A program made the position numbers and the translations under genes. From Aldrovandia affinis (lineage: Eukaryota > Chordata > Actinopteri > Notacanthiformes > Halosauridae), in NCBI GenBank assembly GCA_029706075.1, contig JAINUG010000005.1:5011001-5075000 (forward strand): a stretch of DNA of 64,000 nucleotides, read 5' to 3'. The notes under the pieces are model-generated. The model ran no database searches. It was not told where the DNA came from and saw nothing but the letters and a program-made list of their open reading frames with translations. This document shows positions 47,156 through 58,545 of the stretch, one piece after another. The stretch's first letter is position 1, and the number at the start of each line of letters is the position of its first letter.

Positions 47156-47365
47156 ATGTCTGGAAATTGGACCGACTCCGAGACAAGGGAACATTTGTCT
47201 ATCCGCGCAGACCATGAAATTAACCGACAGCTCTGTAGCACCGTCAGAGATGCCGTGGTCTACGACAAAATAACAGACATCCTACGCAAACTAGGTATAA
47301 TGAGACAGAAGGCCCAGATCATTAGCAAACTGAAAGGTCTGCGTAAAAAAAGATTATTCAAATGA
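47156..47365 (+). pseudogene. Myb/SANT-like DNA-binding domain ORF, fragment
   Basis: The 69-codon ORF starts MSGNWTDSETREHLSIRADH and continues INRQLCSTVRDAVVYDKITD, ending LKGLRKKRLFK. The WTDxETRxxLSI start, the VVYDKI centre and the KLKxLRKK end follow the Myb/SANT-like (trihelix) domain of Harbinger accessory proteins and their domesticated relatives. The domain is free of stops and frameshifts, but nothing follows it. It could be a transposon remnant, a retrocopy, or the first exon of an unrecognised gene nested in col4a6; no donor consensus is evident at its end. Confidence 0.5.
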
Positions 47366-47944
47366 ATACATCCTGCATTGACTGATCTATCTGGAACGAT
47401 CATGTCATGTGGGAACAGACTCTACACAGAGTTTTTCCATATATGAGACCTATATGGGAATGATGAAAAACACTACCGTACCAGGATAATTGAACCCGGC
47501 AATGTTGCATGTGGGAAAGGGGCTTTATTGAATGTTTTGTGAACAGAGGACATCTTTTCAATGGACATATTAATTTGGTCATGAAGTAACAATGTTGGAA
47601 AGCAAAGTGTTGGTATTTTTTACCCTTTGAAATACTGGACTCTGTGTCTGTAAGGGGTCAGATAGGTGACATGGGAAGTTTCCCTCCCCACCACCCCTCC
47701 TCTCCACTCTGTTCCTTTGCATCGTTCTGTTACCATGCTCCTTTGTTCTACTCCATCATTGAATTGATTGCCATCTCCGTTTGACTGTTTTTGTTGAATC
47801 CTATTTTCCATTCTTTGCTTAAATGTATCTTCTTTTGAATTGCTTATGAAAATGAGACCATGATATGTGTAAACGTACAGGCTTGTTTTTTGTCTTTCAG
47901 TATCCCTTAACAAGCAGGTGTTGAGAGAACAACTTGGCAGTTTT

Positions 47945-47989
47945 GAACCATGTTTCTCTTGACGGAACAGTCAAGGAAAAGCATGGTTC
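47945..47989. repeat. Inverted repeat (hairpin)
   Basis: GAACCATGTTTCTCTTGAC (47945-47963) pairs with GTCAAGGAAAAGCATGGTTC (47970-47989) around a 6-base loop, with a few mismatches. It may be a small RNA hairpin or a transposon end. Confidence 0.5.
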
Positions 47990-49599
47990 CTTTTCTTGGA
48001 AAGGTTACCACTGCTTTCTTTATTAGAAGTGGGATTGTATGCATATGTTCTGTGCAGACTTATGGCATGTGTGTGTTAGTGGTACATTGTTGTTGCTGTT
48101 TTTACTGTAAATATTTTATTTGAATGAGTAGCTGGATGTTTATGGAAATGTTATAAATTGTATGTCAGTGTGCAAAGTGTGTGTTTATAAGCATATGTAA
48201 TATATTACATATACAGGAGATCCAGAAGAAAAAATGTTTGTGTCTGTGGAGGATGTTTTAGTGACGTAAAGTTTCATACTTTCACTGAAAAATACATTCT
48301 TGCTCTGGCGTTTATATTAGTAGTGTACAACCTGACCCTGCATCGCAAGGACTCAAGTGTGAGTAAAGCTAAATTGTGGCTAAGAATCACTAGACAAAAG
48401 TGACATGCATATTTTTGAAGTTAGGTGACCTCCATTTTCAATTTAAGGATTTATAATCCTGCATATATTCACAAAGCAGAGTATGCTCAAAATGATAACA
48501 GAAACAGTATTATGAGTATAAGCAGTAACCATTGGAATATGGTAAGGAGAAAGCAGGTTTGGAAAATCTTTCTAATGGCTGATGGCTTGCATCACATTTC
48601 TGTAGACAGAGGCTACAAGATTTTAAAAAATTTTTTGGCATGTTTTTGGCATATTGCTTTCATCTGTGAATGATTTTATATTGTTTTCTCTGCATGCAGT
48701 ACATATAACTATAAATACTCTTCAAATCTTCTCACTATCATAGTGCCACAATAGGGTAGCAAGCAATGTGAAAAAGTGATTGTTTATTAGGGAGAAAGTC
48801 ACATGTGGGGATTTATGTTAAACGCCATTAATGGAATGAAGACTTTTTCTTAAAAGCCAGCAGAAAATTCCAGTTGATATGGAAACCTTTCTACACTGAG
48901 GGATGCTTGCGAAGGTCTTCTGGGTCAGGTCATTAGAGTGAGTGTTGAGTATGATTGTCCCACCCGATGATGAGCATGGTTTGCCCCACCTGTGGGGTGC
49001 ATGGCACATCTCACCTCTCAGTGGCCTCTCATTTGAACCAAGTCACTTTTTTCACATCAGCTGCTCTACTAATGAGGTCTGCAAGAGTGCTGGACCACCC
49101 TCAATTTTAATTTGCAGAATTGCTTATTAAAATCAGTTCCTTTTGTCTAAATGTCGCTAGTAATGGACCATGTTTTGTTTGTGCTTTGATGTTTTTTAAT
49201 CTTTTCATAGATGATCTACTCAGGAGAATTTGTTACCCATTTATTTCAGTAAAAAAACAAAAACAAGGCTCCACGTTACTGGTTAACTGTCTTTAATGGC
49301 CTGTTGAACTGCAACACTAAAGGATTCTGTCTATTCCAACAGGCTGGCAAGGAGGTGGGGCAATGGTCTGCATTTCCCACTGGTCCTCTAATTTCACAGC
49401 ACAGTTCTCTGTCAGTGTAAATAGTGGACTAACAGGCGTTGTGCCTAATCGGCCCTACTCATGTTCTGTGGTGGGACGTAATCAGTTCCTGATGTGTGTG
49501 GTTTCTCCTGGTCTTGTGCCATTTTGACATGCTATAATTATTCATTTTTGGTGATAGTAAAATTTGAAAGGGTCACCTGGTAGTGGTGGTGGTTTGTGA

Positions 49600-49735
49600 A
49601 TGGGGGCAGCTGTGGCTCAGTGGTTAGCTGCCTCAGTGGTTAGCGGCCTGTTTGTGTGTATCTACGAGAGATATGCAAAAAGACTAATTCCAGTTATCTT
49701 GTGTAACATGGCTAATAAAGTATATTCCTATCCCC
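49600..49735 (+). mobile_element. Possible SINE, decayed
   Basis: GGGGGCAGCTGTGGCTCAGT followed by a repeated CTCAGTGGTTAGC looks like a tRNA-derived SINE head. ATGGCTAATAAAGTATATTC further on resembles a SINE end. No box B is clear. Confidence 0.35.
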
Positions 49736-51989
49736 CCCTGCTTCTCCCACCTCCCGTCTCAGTCTCCCTCTTCCTTGACACAGTCCTGTGATATTACTCC
49801 AGCTTTCAAGTCCTTCCTTCACACACTGAAGCCAAGTTCTGCACATATTTTGGGAGTTAGAGAGAGACAGTATTGGGAAAATGGAGGCGAAAAGACCACC
49901 CCACTCTGACCTCCCACAAGGAACATTCTGCCCTTTGCAGAGACCCTTACTGGTGCCCCTTTCATCCCCTCATGCTTAAACATGGAGGAGACGGGTGCTG
50001 ATGCTTATTGATATCTGTCTGGGAGCCTCCCATGTCAAATTATCTGTAAAAGTGTGAGGATTTGAAAGGGGTCTCCTTGTATGTTCTCAAACTGAGAATA
50101 GATACTTTAGTTTGATGTGGTGTATGCAGCAGGATGTATGGGCTATGGGCTCTCAAAAGTACAAGGTACAAATGCTGGTATCAACAAATCACACAAATTT
50201 CATCTGGCTACTTAAAATACAGAACAAAAATACTTGGCCCCCTTTGTTATGCCCTGTTGATTAGTCCCTACCGGGCACTACCATCCCATTACTACCTGCT
50301 ACCTTATAGCTCATGATCTCTACTTCATGGTCTCACCCTCATGCTGTTGGTTTATCCCTTCCTTCCTTTACCCGAAGAGAAGACTAGACCAAGGCTTTTC
50401 TATTGATCACCAGTCCCCTTTTCCCTTAATTAAGGCACTCCAATTAATCCAAACCCATTTCATCTCCACTTCTCAAGCAATTAACTTTTTCTCTAAAGTA
50501 TTTATTTTTCTTAGTGCCAAACTTGGTTAGACTTGCAGATATTTGAACAGAAAAAAATATTTTGTTATGCATTATATTTTTACTACAACTCATTAACAAA
50601 GTTCTGTTGCAGTTTATTGTGTGACAGCAGAGACAAGGTCGATTTAGACTATTCCTTTTAGATCCTTTTTGTGAATTGTGTCCAAGAAACTTTTTTCTCT
50701 CCCTTGGTTGACCTGGTATGGAATGTTTACTGGCATGATTTATGTTGTATTCCTAGAATTATTGTTCAGCTGAATGCAAATGATTCCAGGGAAGAGATGC
50801 GTTGGTAATGTACCATGTAGATGTAGTGTACTGTAGTGTGTGTTTATATCATAACTGAATGCATGTCAATGCAAGCTGGGAAATTTGAGAAATATGTTTT
50901 TGAGAATGTATAAAAGCAAATTAGTTTTTTTTACATACAGTAGTGTGGGGATAGTCACCTCCCCCACCCTCATTACAGGTCCAGTCAGCTCAGTGACATA
51001 CTGTAGACTTGAAAATCTGCCATAGCCAGGAGAGTGTCAGAACTGATCCCAATTCCAGGATGTCAGGTGACTGCTGTTGCATCCAATGGGGGAGAGGAAT
51101 GCAGTAAGAACAATGGGGAGAGTGAAAGCTGTGAAGAGCATGGGCTCCACAGGTACAGTGAGGCCAATGCTGAGACATGTCACCGGGAGCCTAAATGTTT
51201 GTCTTGCTTAATTCTCTTCCTTTCACCAGAAGAGCGCTGAGAAATGACATGCCCTCTGGACTAGAAACACAGCAGTGGCATTCCACAGCCTTACCAGCCA
51301 AAGCTGGTGTTTGTCGGTTTAAGGCTTTCAAGCACAGTATCATTTTTTGTAAATTAAAGTGATGAGTGATGAGTGATGAGCTCATATTGACTGAAGGCAG
51401 ATAGCAATTACATATACTGACTGGTATCTGTATTATTAGTTTGTATGAAAATTATTTTTGACATTCTTTTAGGTCTTATATTGGATTTATTTAAACTATT
51501 AGGTAAGTTATCATTATATAAGGAAGGGGATTCACATACTGGGAAGTTCCATTGAAGTTATGTGACATTCATTTGCATCATAGTGCCACACATAAAGGTT
51601 GGAAGCTCCCTGATGTATTACTGAGTAGAGTGCTGCACCTGATTTATTATTCTCTGCTGGTCACATCAGAAATCCATGCTCTTGTCCACAGTGGCTCCAT
51701 TAGCTTGCTTTCAGACCACAGTCTAATGAAAGATATTTGAAATGCAGAAGATACCAGAGACCTTTGAGACTCCAAAAGTATTTGGTGCCTGTGTGAGTGA
51801 TTTAATTAAAACAGACTGAGATAGTAAAGGTTTTTTTTAGATGTAAGACAGATGTAACCCCCCTAGCCTGTGGGATACATCTATTCTTCACTTTCCTATT
51901 TCTGAAAGAAATGTTCAAGTATGTCTTTACATTGTCATATTTGTTTAGGAGATCCTAATCCGAGATGATCATTGTTTATTCTTTTTAAT

Positions 51990-52125
51990 ATTATCTGTCT
52001 ATACCAGATATTTATTGAAACAGTTCTGGTTAAATACCATGCTCAAGGGTACAATAGCTTAATCCTCCCCGGATTTGAAGCTGCAGCCTTCCAGTTATGT
52101 CTTTAACCACTATAGAACTCCACAC
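51990..52125 (-). mobile_element. tRNA-derived SINE, 5' part
   Basis: On the minus strand TAGTGGTTAAAGACATAACT, then CTTCAAATCCGGGGAGG and TACCCTTGAGCATGGTATTT follow the order of the SINE at 10866. The 3' stem-loop is absent. Confidence 0.65.
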
Positions 52126-53550
52126 TTCAGTTGCAAATAGTTGTGTCCCTGGATGGGTTGTGACTACCAGCCTTGCAGTTAACAGCTGGATTCATAAACC
52201 ATATATGTCACAATGCTCTGTACAACTTTCCACTTATCCCTGAATGGTTCTGCCCTCATTGCAGCCTGTACTCTGTCCACTTTTCCACAGATTTAAATAA
52301 GACCCCACTACGGTAACCTCCCCTACCCCCTCTTTATTTAAACACTTGTCAAATGAAGTCCAGTCAATGGACAGCTGCGCATGCTCTCTGGAGTAGATCG
52401 AGGCAATGTTCACTCATGCACGTAGTTGCAGAAATGGTCATTACTCATGTCCCCAAATTCTGTGGCATACATGAATGTGTGAATGTGGAAGGTAGCTTCA
52501 GTTCAAAAAGGTGTTTTCGATTTGGATTCTGGGATCTGTGTGCTGGGCAGGAAGTATTCAGTTTTAATTGTGTGCACTCCGTGAGGATGTCTTGATTTCT
52601 TGCCATGACAGCCTGAATTTTTGTTCATGGACATGGATATAGAGTGGGTGCAAAACAAGTCCATAAGTCATTATGTCATATGGATCAATTAATTCAATCT
52701 GTGTCCATTATTGGAAAATGTCAAATGGAATGGCAGCACAAAAACACAGATTTTTTGGTGGGAACACTGATCTATGTCAAACTCCACAAAAGCCATTTCC
52801 ATGTCACAGGCAGAGTGTGTTGCTTTTTCCCTTGCCTTTCCCTCTCATGTGCCCAAATGCTCATTTGCCTCCTGTTTTGTCCCCGGTCTTGCCCTGTTGT
52901 GGCCCTAGCTTGGCTGGAGAGTTTGGAATTGGAGCTTTTGGAACATTATTCAGTTACTGGGGGTCCAGTTTTGCACCAGCTATGCTGCACATGCTGACAT
53001 TGAGATAAATATAAACCTTATATTTTTATTTAAGGCTTCTCTGCGCATTGACTCCCGGTGACTCAGGTTCTGAATTTGACACTCTTCTTTGCATGGAGCC
53101 TGCCTTCTTGCCAGCATGTTTAAAAAAAGACCAGATTAAGGGTAGATGACCCATTTAAAATCCCAGTCCCTGAGAACCCCTTCAACTTCAGAAATGTTAT
53201 TGAGTGTTTGCAAACCATGGCACATGTTAGTTCCATGCCAGACTGAGGAAATTGTACCATACCAATGGATGTGGCTCACATTTCTTGCTAAGCTTTATTG
53301 CAAATAAACTTATGTGCATTTTTGTACAGCAATGAGAGATTGGAAATATGTTTAAATATCACTTAAAGGGGAAAACTGAGAATAGAATGATTGTGTAATG
53401 AAAGCACACTGGCTGACTATGCATTGAGTGAAGGGGGGCTGATTTAGCAGGGGCTTCTCCATGCAGGGGCTTGCAAGGCTTTGTGTTATTAGAGACCAAC
53501 TTTGACAGCCAGTGTCAGAATTAGACCTCTGCTAGTATACCTCTCCCATG

Positions 53551-53603
53551 GTGTGTGTGTTATATATATATATATACTGTATATATATATATATATATAT
53601 ATA
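53551..53603. repeat. (GT)n/(TA)n microsatellite
   Basis: Five GT units followed by about 20 TA units broken by CTG. Confidence 0.9.
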
Positions 53604-54432
53604 AAATAAAATGTTTTTTTATTTACTCCAGAAGTGAATTAATGTGCTGACCAACAGCATACCTATAGCATACCTCTACTTTTCAATGGTGCCTGCAGTA
53701 CTGCCAAATATTTTGGCAGTCTAAATGCCTGAAAATGATCTCTTTGTTAACCCTACCATGCCCAATGTACTGTAGGCCTACTTGTACAAGACCTCAGAGA
53801 GTGGACACTACAATCCCTATATAAAAAAACACTTAATCCACTATAATTCAACTTTTCTTTCCTGTCATACACTATAATTCCACATTATACTAGGGTCTGT
53901 CTCTGTTTGGATCAGAGTAACGTCTATACACGGAACCAGCACCTTGACATGCAGCAAGCTAAATTGAATGATCATACTAAAAATGCTACAGTATACTTTT
54001 CATTTGACCAACTCTATTTATTTTTGCTCCAAAGCTGGTGTCTTTGTTAAAAGTTTCAGTTGTTATAAAACTTTACCGCTTATACTTCCATTCAGTGTTT
54101 TCCTTTTGCTCGTATAGATTTCTGAATCATAGTTGGCTAATAATATTGCCGAGGTTGGAACCTTGAACTCAGATTTTTGTTGCTTGTATAATACTGATTA
54201 TAACCTGTAAAATGTACAAGCTAGCACTGATGTGGTAGAAAGGAAGAGATATGTAAGTAGTCATGCATGTGGTATTGAAGTTCCTGAACAATTATAACAT
54301 TTATAGACTTTACAGACTCATCTTTATAGAGTCCTCATACAGATGCTTCAGAGATGGCAGTTGAGAACTGATTCAGTTATGTACGATTTAGAATGTTGAT
54401 TAGTTGTGTAAGATGTGTAATGTTTTTCATTT

Positions 54433-54615
54433 TTTTTTTTTTTTTAGATTTTTCCCATTTTTCTCATAATTTAGTAGCCAATTTTACCCTCTTTCTACTT
54501 CAACTCTCCCCCGCTTGTACTACGAGCTCGGACTGGCAGTGACAAAGGCGATGAACCGCCTCTTGAGACGAAACCTGCCAAGCCGTCGACCATAACTGCG
54601 GTACACACAGACGCT
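54433..54615 (-). mobile_element. SINE-like repeat
   Basis: The minus strand runs from ACCGCAGTTATGGTCGACGG and CTTGGCAGGTTTCGTC to the tail AAAATTGGCTACTAAATTAT with a poly-A end (poly-T on this strand at 54433). It is a second copy of the family at 33636. Confidence 0.6.
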
Positions 54616-55904
54616 CTTATACACAGCAAGCATACATTTTATGTTACAATAAAGTTACGAAAGAAAAAAATATTTTAACTAGTAATATGATATTGGTCTG
54701 AAGAAAGTACGCAATAGCCCAAAGTGTAACTAAGACCCTCTAAAAAACTGCTAAAGAAAATAAATGGAGCAAAATACAGTAATAGGTTTGATGGACATTT
54801 TTATTTATTTTGTTGAAAAAAGGCATGTTGAGGTTTTTTTTTACACATTTAAAAGTTACTCTGACCCAAACACAGACTGGTCCCAAGATATGGGATTGTG
54901 ACTATTTTCCAAAGTGATGCTGCCACAATTTGTACCACTGAAAGGGATTATACCTTCAAATTAGGCATGCTGTAGTTTTGTGCAGGGTGGCAGATTTTTC
55001 AAGAAACATCTTTCATCTGCTTCATAAGTGCTCACTAATACAACAGCCCTGTCCTGTCTAGGGTCTACAAACTTGTAATCCTTTGGTCACAAATCAAGTT
55101 CTCTAATCACCTCACTACAATGCCATTTCCATGATTTAAGGATGGAGTTATGGACAGTACAAAATGAATGTGTAATATGTTTACAGGGTTTTGGTCTCTG
55201 ATCTGAATGAGTACAGGAAATGTGGGAGTAAACTGACTTTCTGGGGACATGAAAAGCCTGAAAGTTTTGAAGGGGCCCGATGAACAATATTTTGACATTG
55301 TGCTGGTTCCCCACAACAGCATTGATGTTTGCCCTGGCCTGTCCAGTAGGTTTCTTAAGACTTAAAGCAGCCAGTGGAAACCAGCCACATTTTTGGCTGG
55401 CCTAAAAACAAAAGACACACTCTTTCTGCTTAACATATCATGTTTACTTTTAAAACTCAAGCCAATAGCCTAGATGAAAGCTCTCGGCAAGCTGGCCAGT
55501 ATTTTTGGTTTTCCACAGCTCCACATCAGAGATGTGCATTGCCATGCTTGCAGAAACCTGTCTCGATCAAACCTTGCATTCTTCCTCACCGAGAAGTATC
55601 TAAAATGCAGGAAGAGCCCTTTTTCTTTTCTTTTTTGAGGAATATGAGCGTCTGGAACATCTTTTCAGTGCATTCCAGAAGCTTTGAGTATGTGTCTCTG
55701 TATGAGGCAAGTGCTTGTCTGTTGGTTTTGTTGACAAAGTGTATTTAGGATTAACTGCCCATTATATTAGAAAGTCAGAAGTCAGAAAGCTTCTCATGGT
55801 GTCAACCTTATACAATACATGACTAAAATGAACATACAGTATTTGGACAAATTCCTTTCGTATTTTTCTCACAGTTATTTCTCACATTTTCTTATGTCGT
55901 ACCT

Positions 55905-56190
55905 GTATTAGAAACAGGTAGTGACCCACACCCAGAAATGAAAATGAAACACAAATGTAAAGTAACTTAATAGAGTATAGGGCCACCACATTTGGCCAGT
56001 ATAGCCTGTATGCTCCCATTGCTTAGAGAATACCAGTGTCTGGAATTCTGAAGTAGGAATATGACACCACTCAGTCAACTCACCACCAGGGCATAGTTGG
56101 TGGTGCCATTACAGAACATCCGATAAATGCTTGATTGGGTTTAGATCTGGTGACTGGGAAGGCCATGATATATGCATACCTTCAGTGTCA
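55905..56190 (-). mobile_element. Tc1-like transposon fragment, second family
   Basis: GGGCCACCACATTTGGCCAG, AGTGTCTGGAATTCTG and TTTAGATCTGGTGACTGGGA follow the order of the Tc1-like family seen at 38285. The consensus then continues with CATGCTCATCAAA, which is found only at 58459. Confidence 0.6.
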
Positions 56191-57912
56191 TTCCCTTTTT
56201 TGGAAGATTGTTGTTCCATTTTTTTTGTTCACTACCTGTATCTAACTCAATTATATATTACAGTGCATATCCAATATATGGATAAAAAAAAGCGTTCTAT
56301 GCAGGTATATTTGTCTCCCCATTACTAATTCATAAAATATATGGAAGTCAACTTTGGTCTACTTTGTTGGGTACATTTTAATTTCTTTTGACCATGATGT
56401 CACGTCTTAATTATGTGTCATGTGTTAAACATAGAAAAACATAAAAACATGTTCTTATACCATTGCCTGATTATGGAACAATAGTCAAATACAGTATATG
56501 ATTCTCATCCTATTGTAACAATGCTCTGTAAATACACTGTGCTGTGGTAGCAGTAACACTGACGGTACTGGGAGTGGAAAGGAGCGGAATTTCTCTGTCA
56601 CCTAACTGTACCCTCAGCATACTGTATGTGGTGAGACCTTGGTCCTCCGATGAATGTGCTTCCATGTGGTGTGGGAGTTGACTGAGGTCTGGCTGGGACT
56701 AAGATGTGTGCCGGCTCTGTTGTCAGGGAGAACGAGCTAGCAGCCAGCAAGTGAGTGAGTCTCACAGTGGGCAGCCGTATTTCATGAGCATTTCTCACCC
56801 CTGTGCGAAGAGGTGAGTTCATTAGCTTTCTGTTAGCATGTTTGCCCAGGGCTCCTTTTCCAGTGATAGGATCCCATGTGGTAGTAATGCCATTGCTCAC
56901 ATGCAGCCAGTCCTGGCACTGTTGGAAAATGGAGTTGGGCTGGTTTTTGTTTTTGATGACCCATCTTGAGATTTGTAGTTTTAGCTCCTCGTGTCAGAAC
57001 AGAACACAGTGCTATGTTGTGTTCTCCCCCTCTGTGGTTGCGTTCACCAGCCAAGAGATCTTGCCTGCTCAGCCCTGTGGTGGGGCCATATTTGTGTGGG
57101 TCATCAAGCAAGTATGGGGTGACAGTTCTCACAGACGGCTGAGGAAAGCTCAGAAGGGAGGGGGCTAAAGGCTGGCGAAGGATGGTGGTGGGGGGTGTTT
57201 TGGGGGTGGACAGGCAACTGCTAATTGGATGTTTGAGCTTCACAGGTGTGTCCCAAAAGATTTTCCAGAGTCTGGTTGAGTATGTGTGTGTGTTTACCTT
57301 TCAAGGGTTAACCAGAGAACTCTAGAAACCAGAGTAGTAGAGAAAGTATATAGGTTTTATATGTTGAACCGTAGTGAATTTTTGAACTTCATGAATATGT
57401 AATTGAGCAATTTAATCATATGGATTCATTCTCCCATTATGAAGTGACATTTATCTTGGCAACAATGTGAATGTCAGATTTGATAGTGTTTTGATCCAGC
57501 GACTCTTCTGATGAGCCCTGGGGCTCATCCATCCTGCCACTCTCAGAGGACTGGGCCAGATCCTCTTCCTGTAATAGCTGGAATCGGTTGGGCACCACAA
57601 ACTCTGGAGATGTCGCCCATGCATGTGCGCACAATGTTCAATGCTTACACCTTACCGTCACCCAACTCTCTCCCTGCCTGCTCCAGAGACTCCCCCCTTC
57701 CCGGCTTCGGCACGCAAGCTAACTTTCATACTAATAAGTTCCTGGAACTAGACGGAAGCAGTGGTTCTCTGTCCCCTAACGGCAAGAAAAGTTAAAACCT
57801 TAGGAGCAAATCCATGTACTTTTTTAGAGTTAAATCATCAAAATAGTATCCCAATAATCACAATCTCAAGAAGCGAAAACAAAAACTCAAACTTCTGTAA
57901 CTTGTAAACACA

Positions 57913-57975
57913 TTTTACATTACAATTTAAGCATTTAGCAAACGCTCTTATCCAGGGCAACTTACAAGATGTGCA
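57913..57975 (-). mobile_element. SINE/LINE tail fragment
   Basis: CATTTTACATTACAATTTAA plus AAACGCTCTTATCCAGGGCA is the reversed UnaL2-type tail. Confidence 0.65.
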
Positions 57976-58458
57976 TTAATGCATGGTATGATCAATCCAC
58001 AAGTTAGACTCAGTGGTGCAGAGTAACTGATCAGGCAAGAGCAATCAATCAGCCAAAACAATGACAGGTGAATGGCAGGTTCACCTGTGCATTACAGGAT
58101 AACAGACTGTTCTGTGAAAAATCAGGGGCATGCAGGGGCACGCCAGGTTGTGGCTGTGGCAGTGGTCACAGTTGAACCATGAGATCTAGTTGAGTTTGCA
58201 ATCTTGTTTTGCAGTGTTCCACAAATTGCAGTGTTCCATTTAACAAAACACATTTAACAATACATGGATTGCTTATGAAACTTGCACTTTTCACTCCCTA
58301 TAGCAACTCGCTGGTCTCTGATCTCCGAACAATTGAGTTAGTGAGCAAGCAGGTCAGTTATCAGAGCCTCTGATCAGAGATTGGTGTGGCTGTGTGAAGT
58401 GAGGTGAGAGATATATTGATTTGTTTATTGGTTTCCCATATTCAAAACACATATTTTC

Positions 58459-58545
58459 ATGCTCATCAAATCATTCAGTGACCACTTGTGCCCTGTGGTT
58501 GTCATTCTGGAAGAGACCACTCCCATCAGGATAGAAATGCTTCCG
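58459..58545 (-). mobile_element. Tc1-like fragment, continuation of the copy at 55905
   Basis: CATGCTCATCAAATCATTCA, GTCATTCTGGAAGAGACCAC and CCCATCAGGATAGAAATG are the next segment of the same consensus. It ends exactly where the Tc1 at 58546 begins. Confidence 0.6.

Noticed and set aside
56833..57243. 136-codon minus-strand ORF
   Set aside because: No recognisable domain, low complexity with many Pro and Thr, and a similarly long ORF on the opposite strand.
57437..57634. Minus-strand ORF with acidic, Ser-rich composition (FQLLQEEDLAQSSESG)
   Set aside because: It looks protein-like but has no family match that I can name and no splice context. Mentioned only as part of the 56190-58458 insert.
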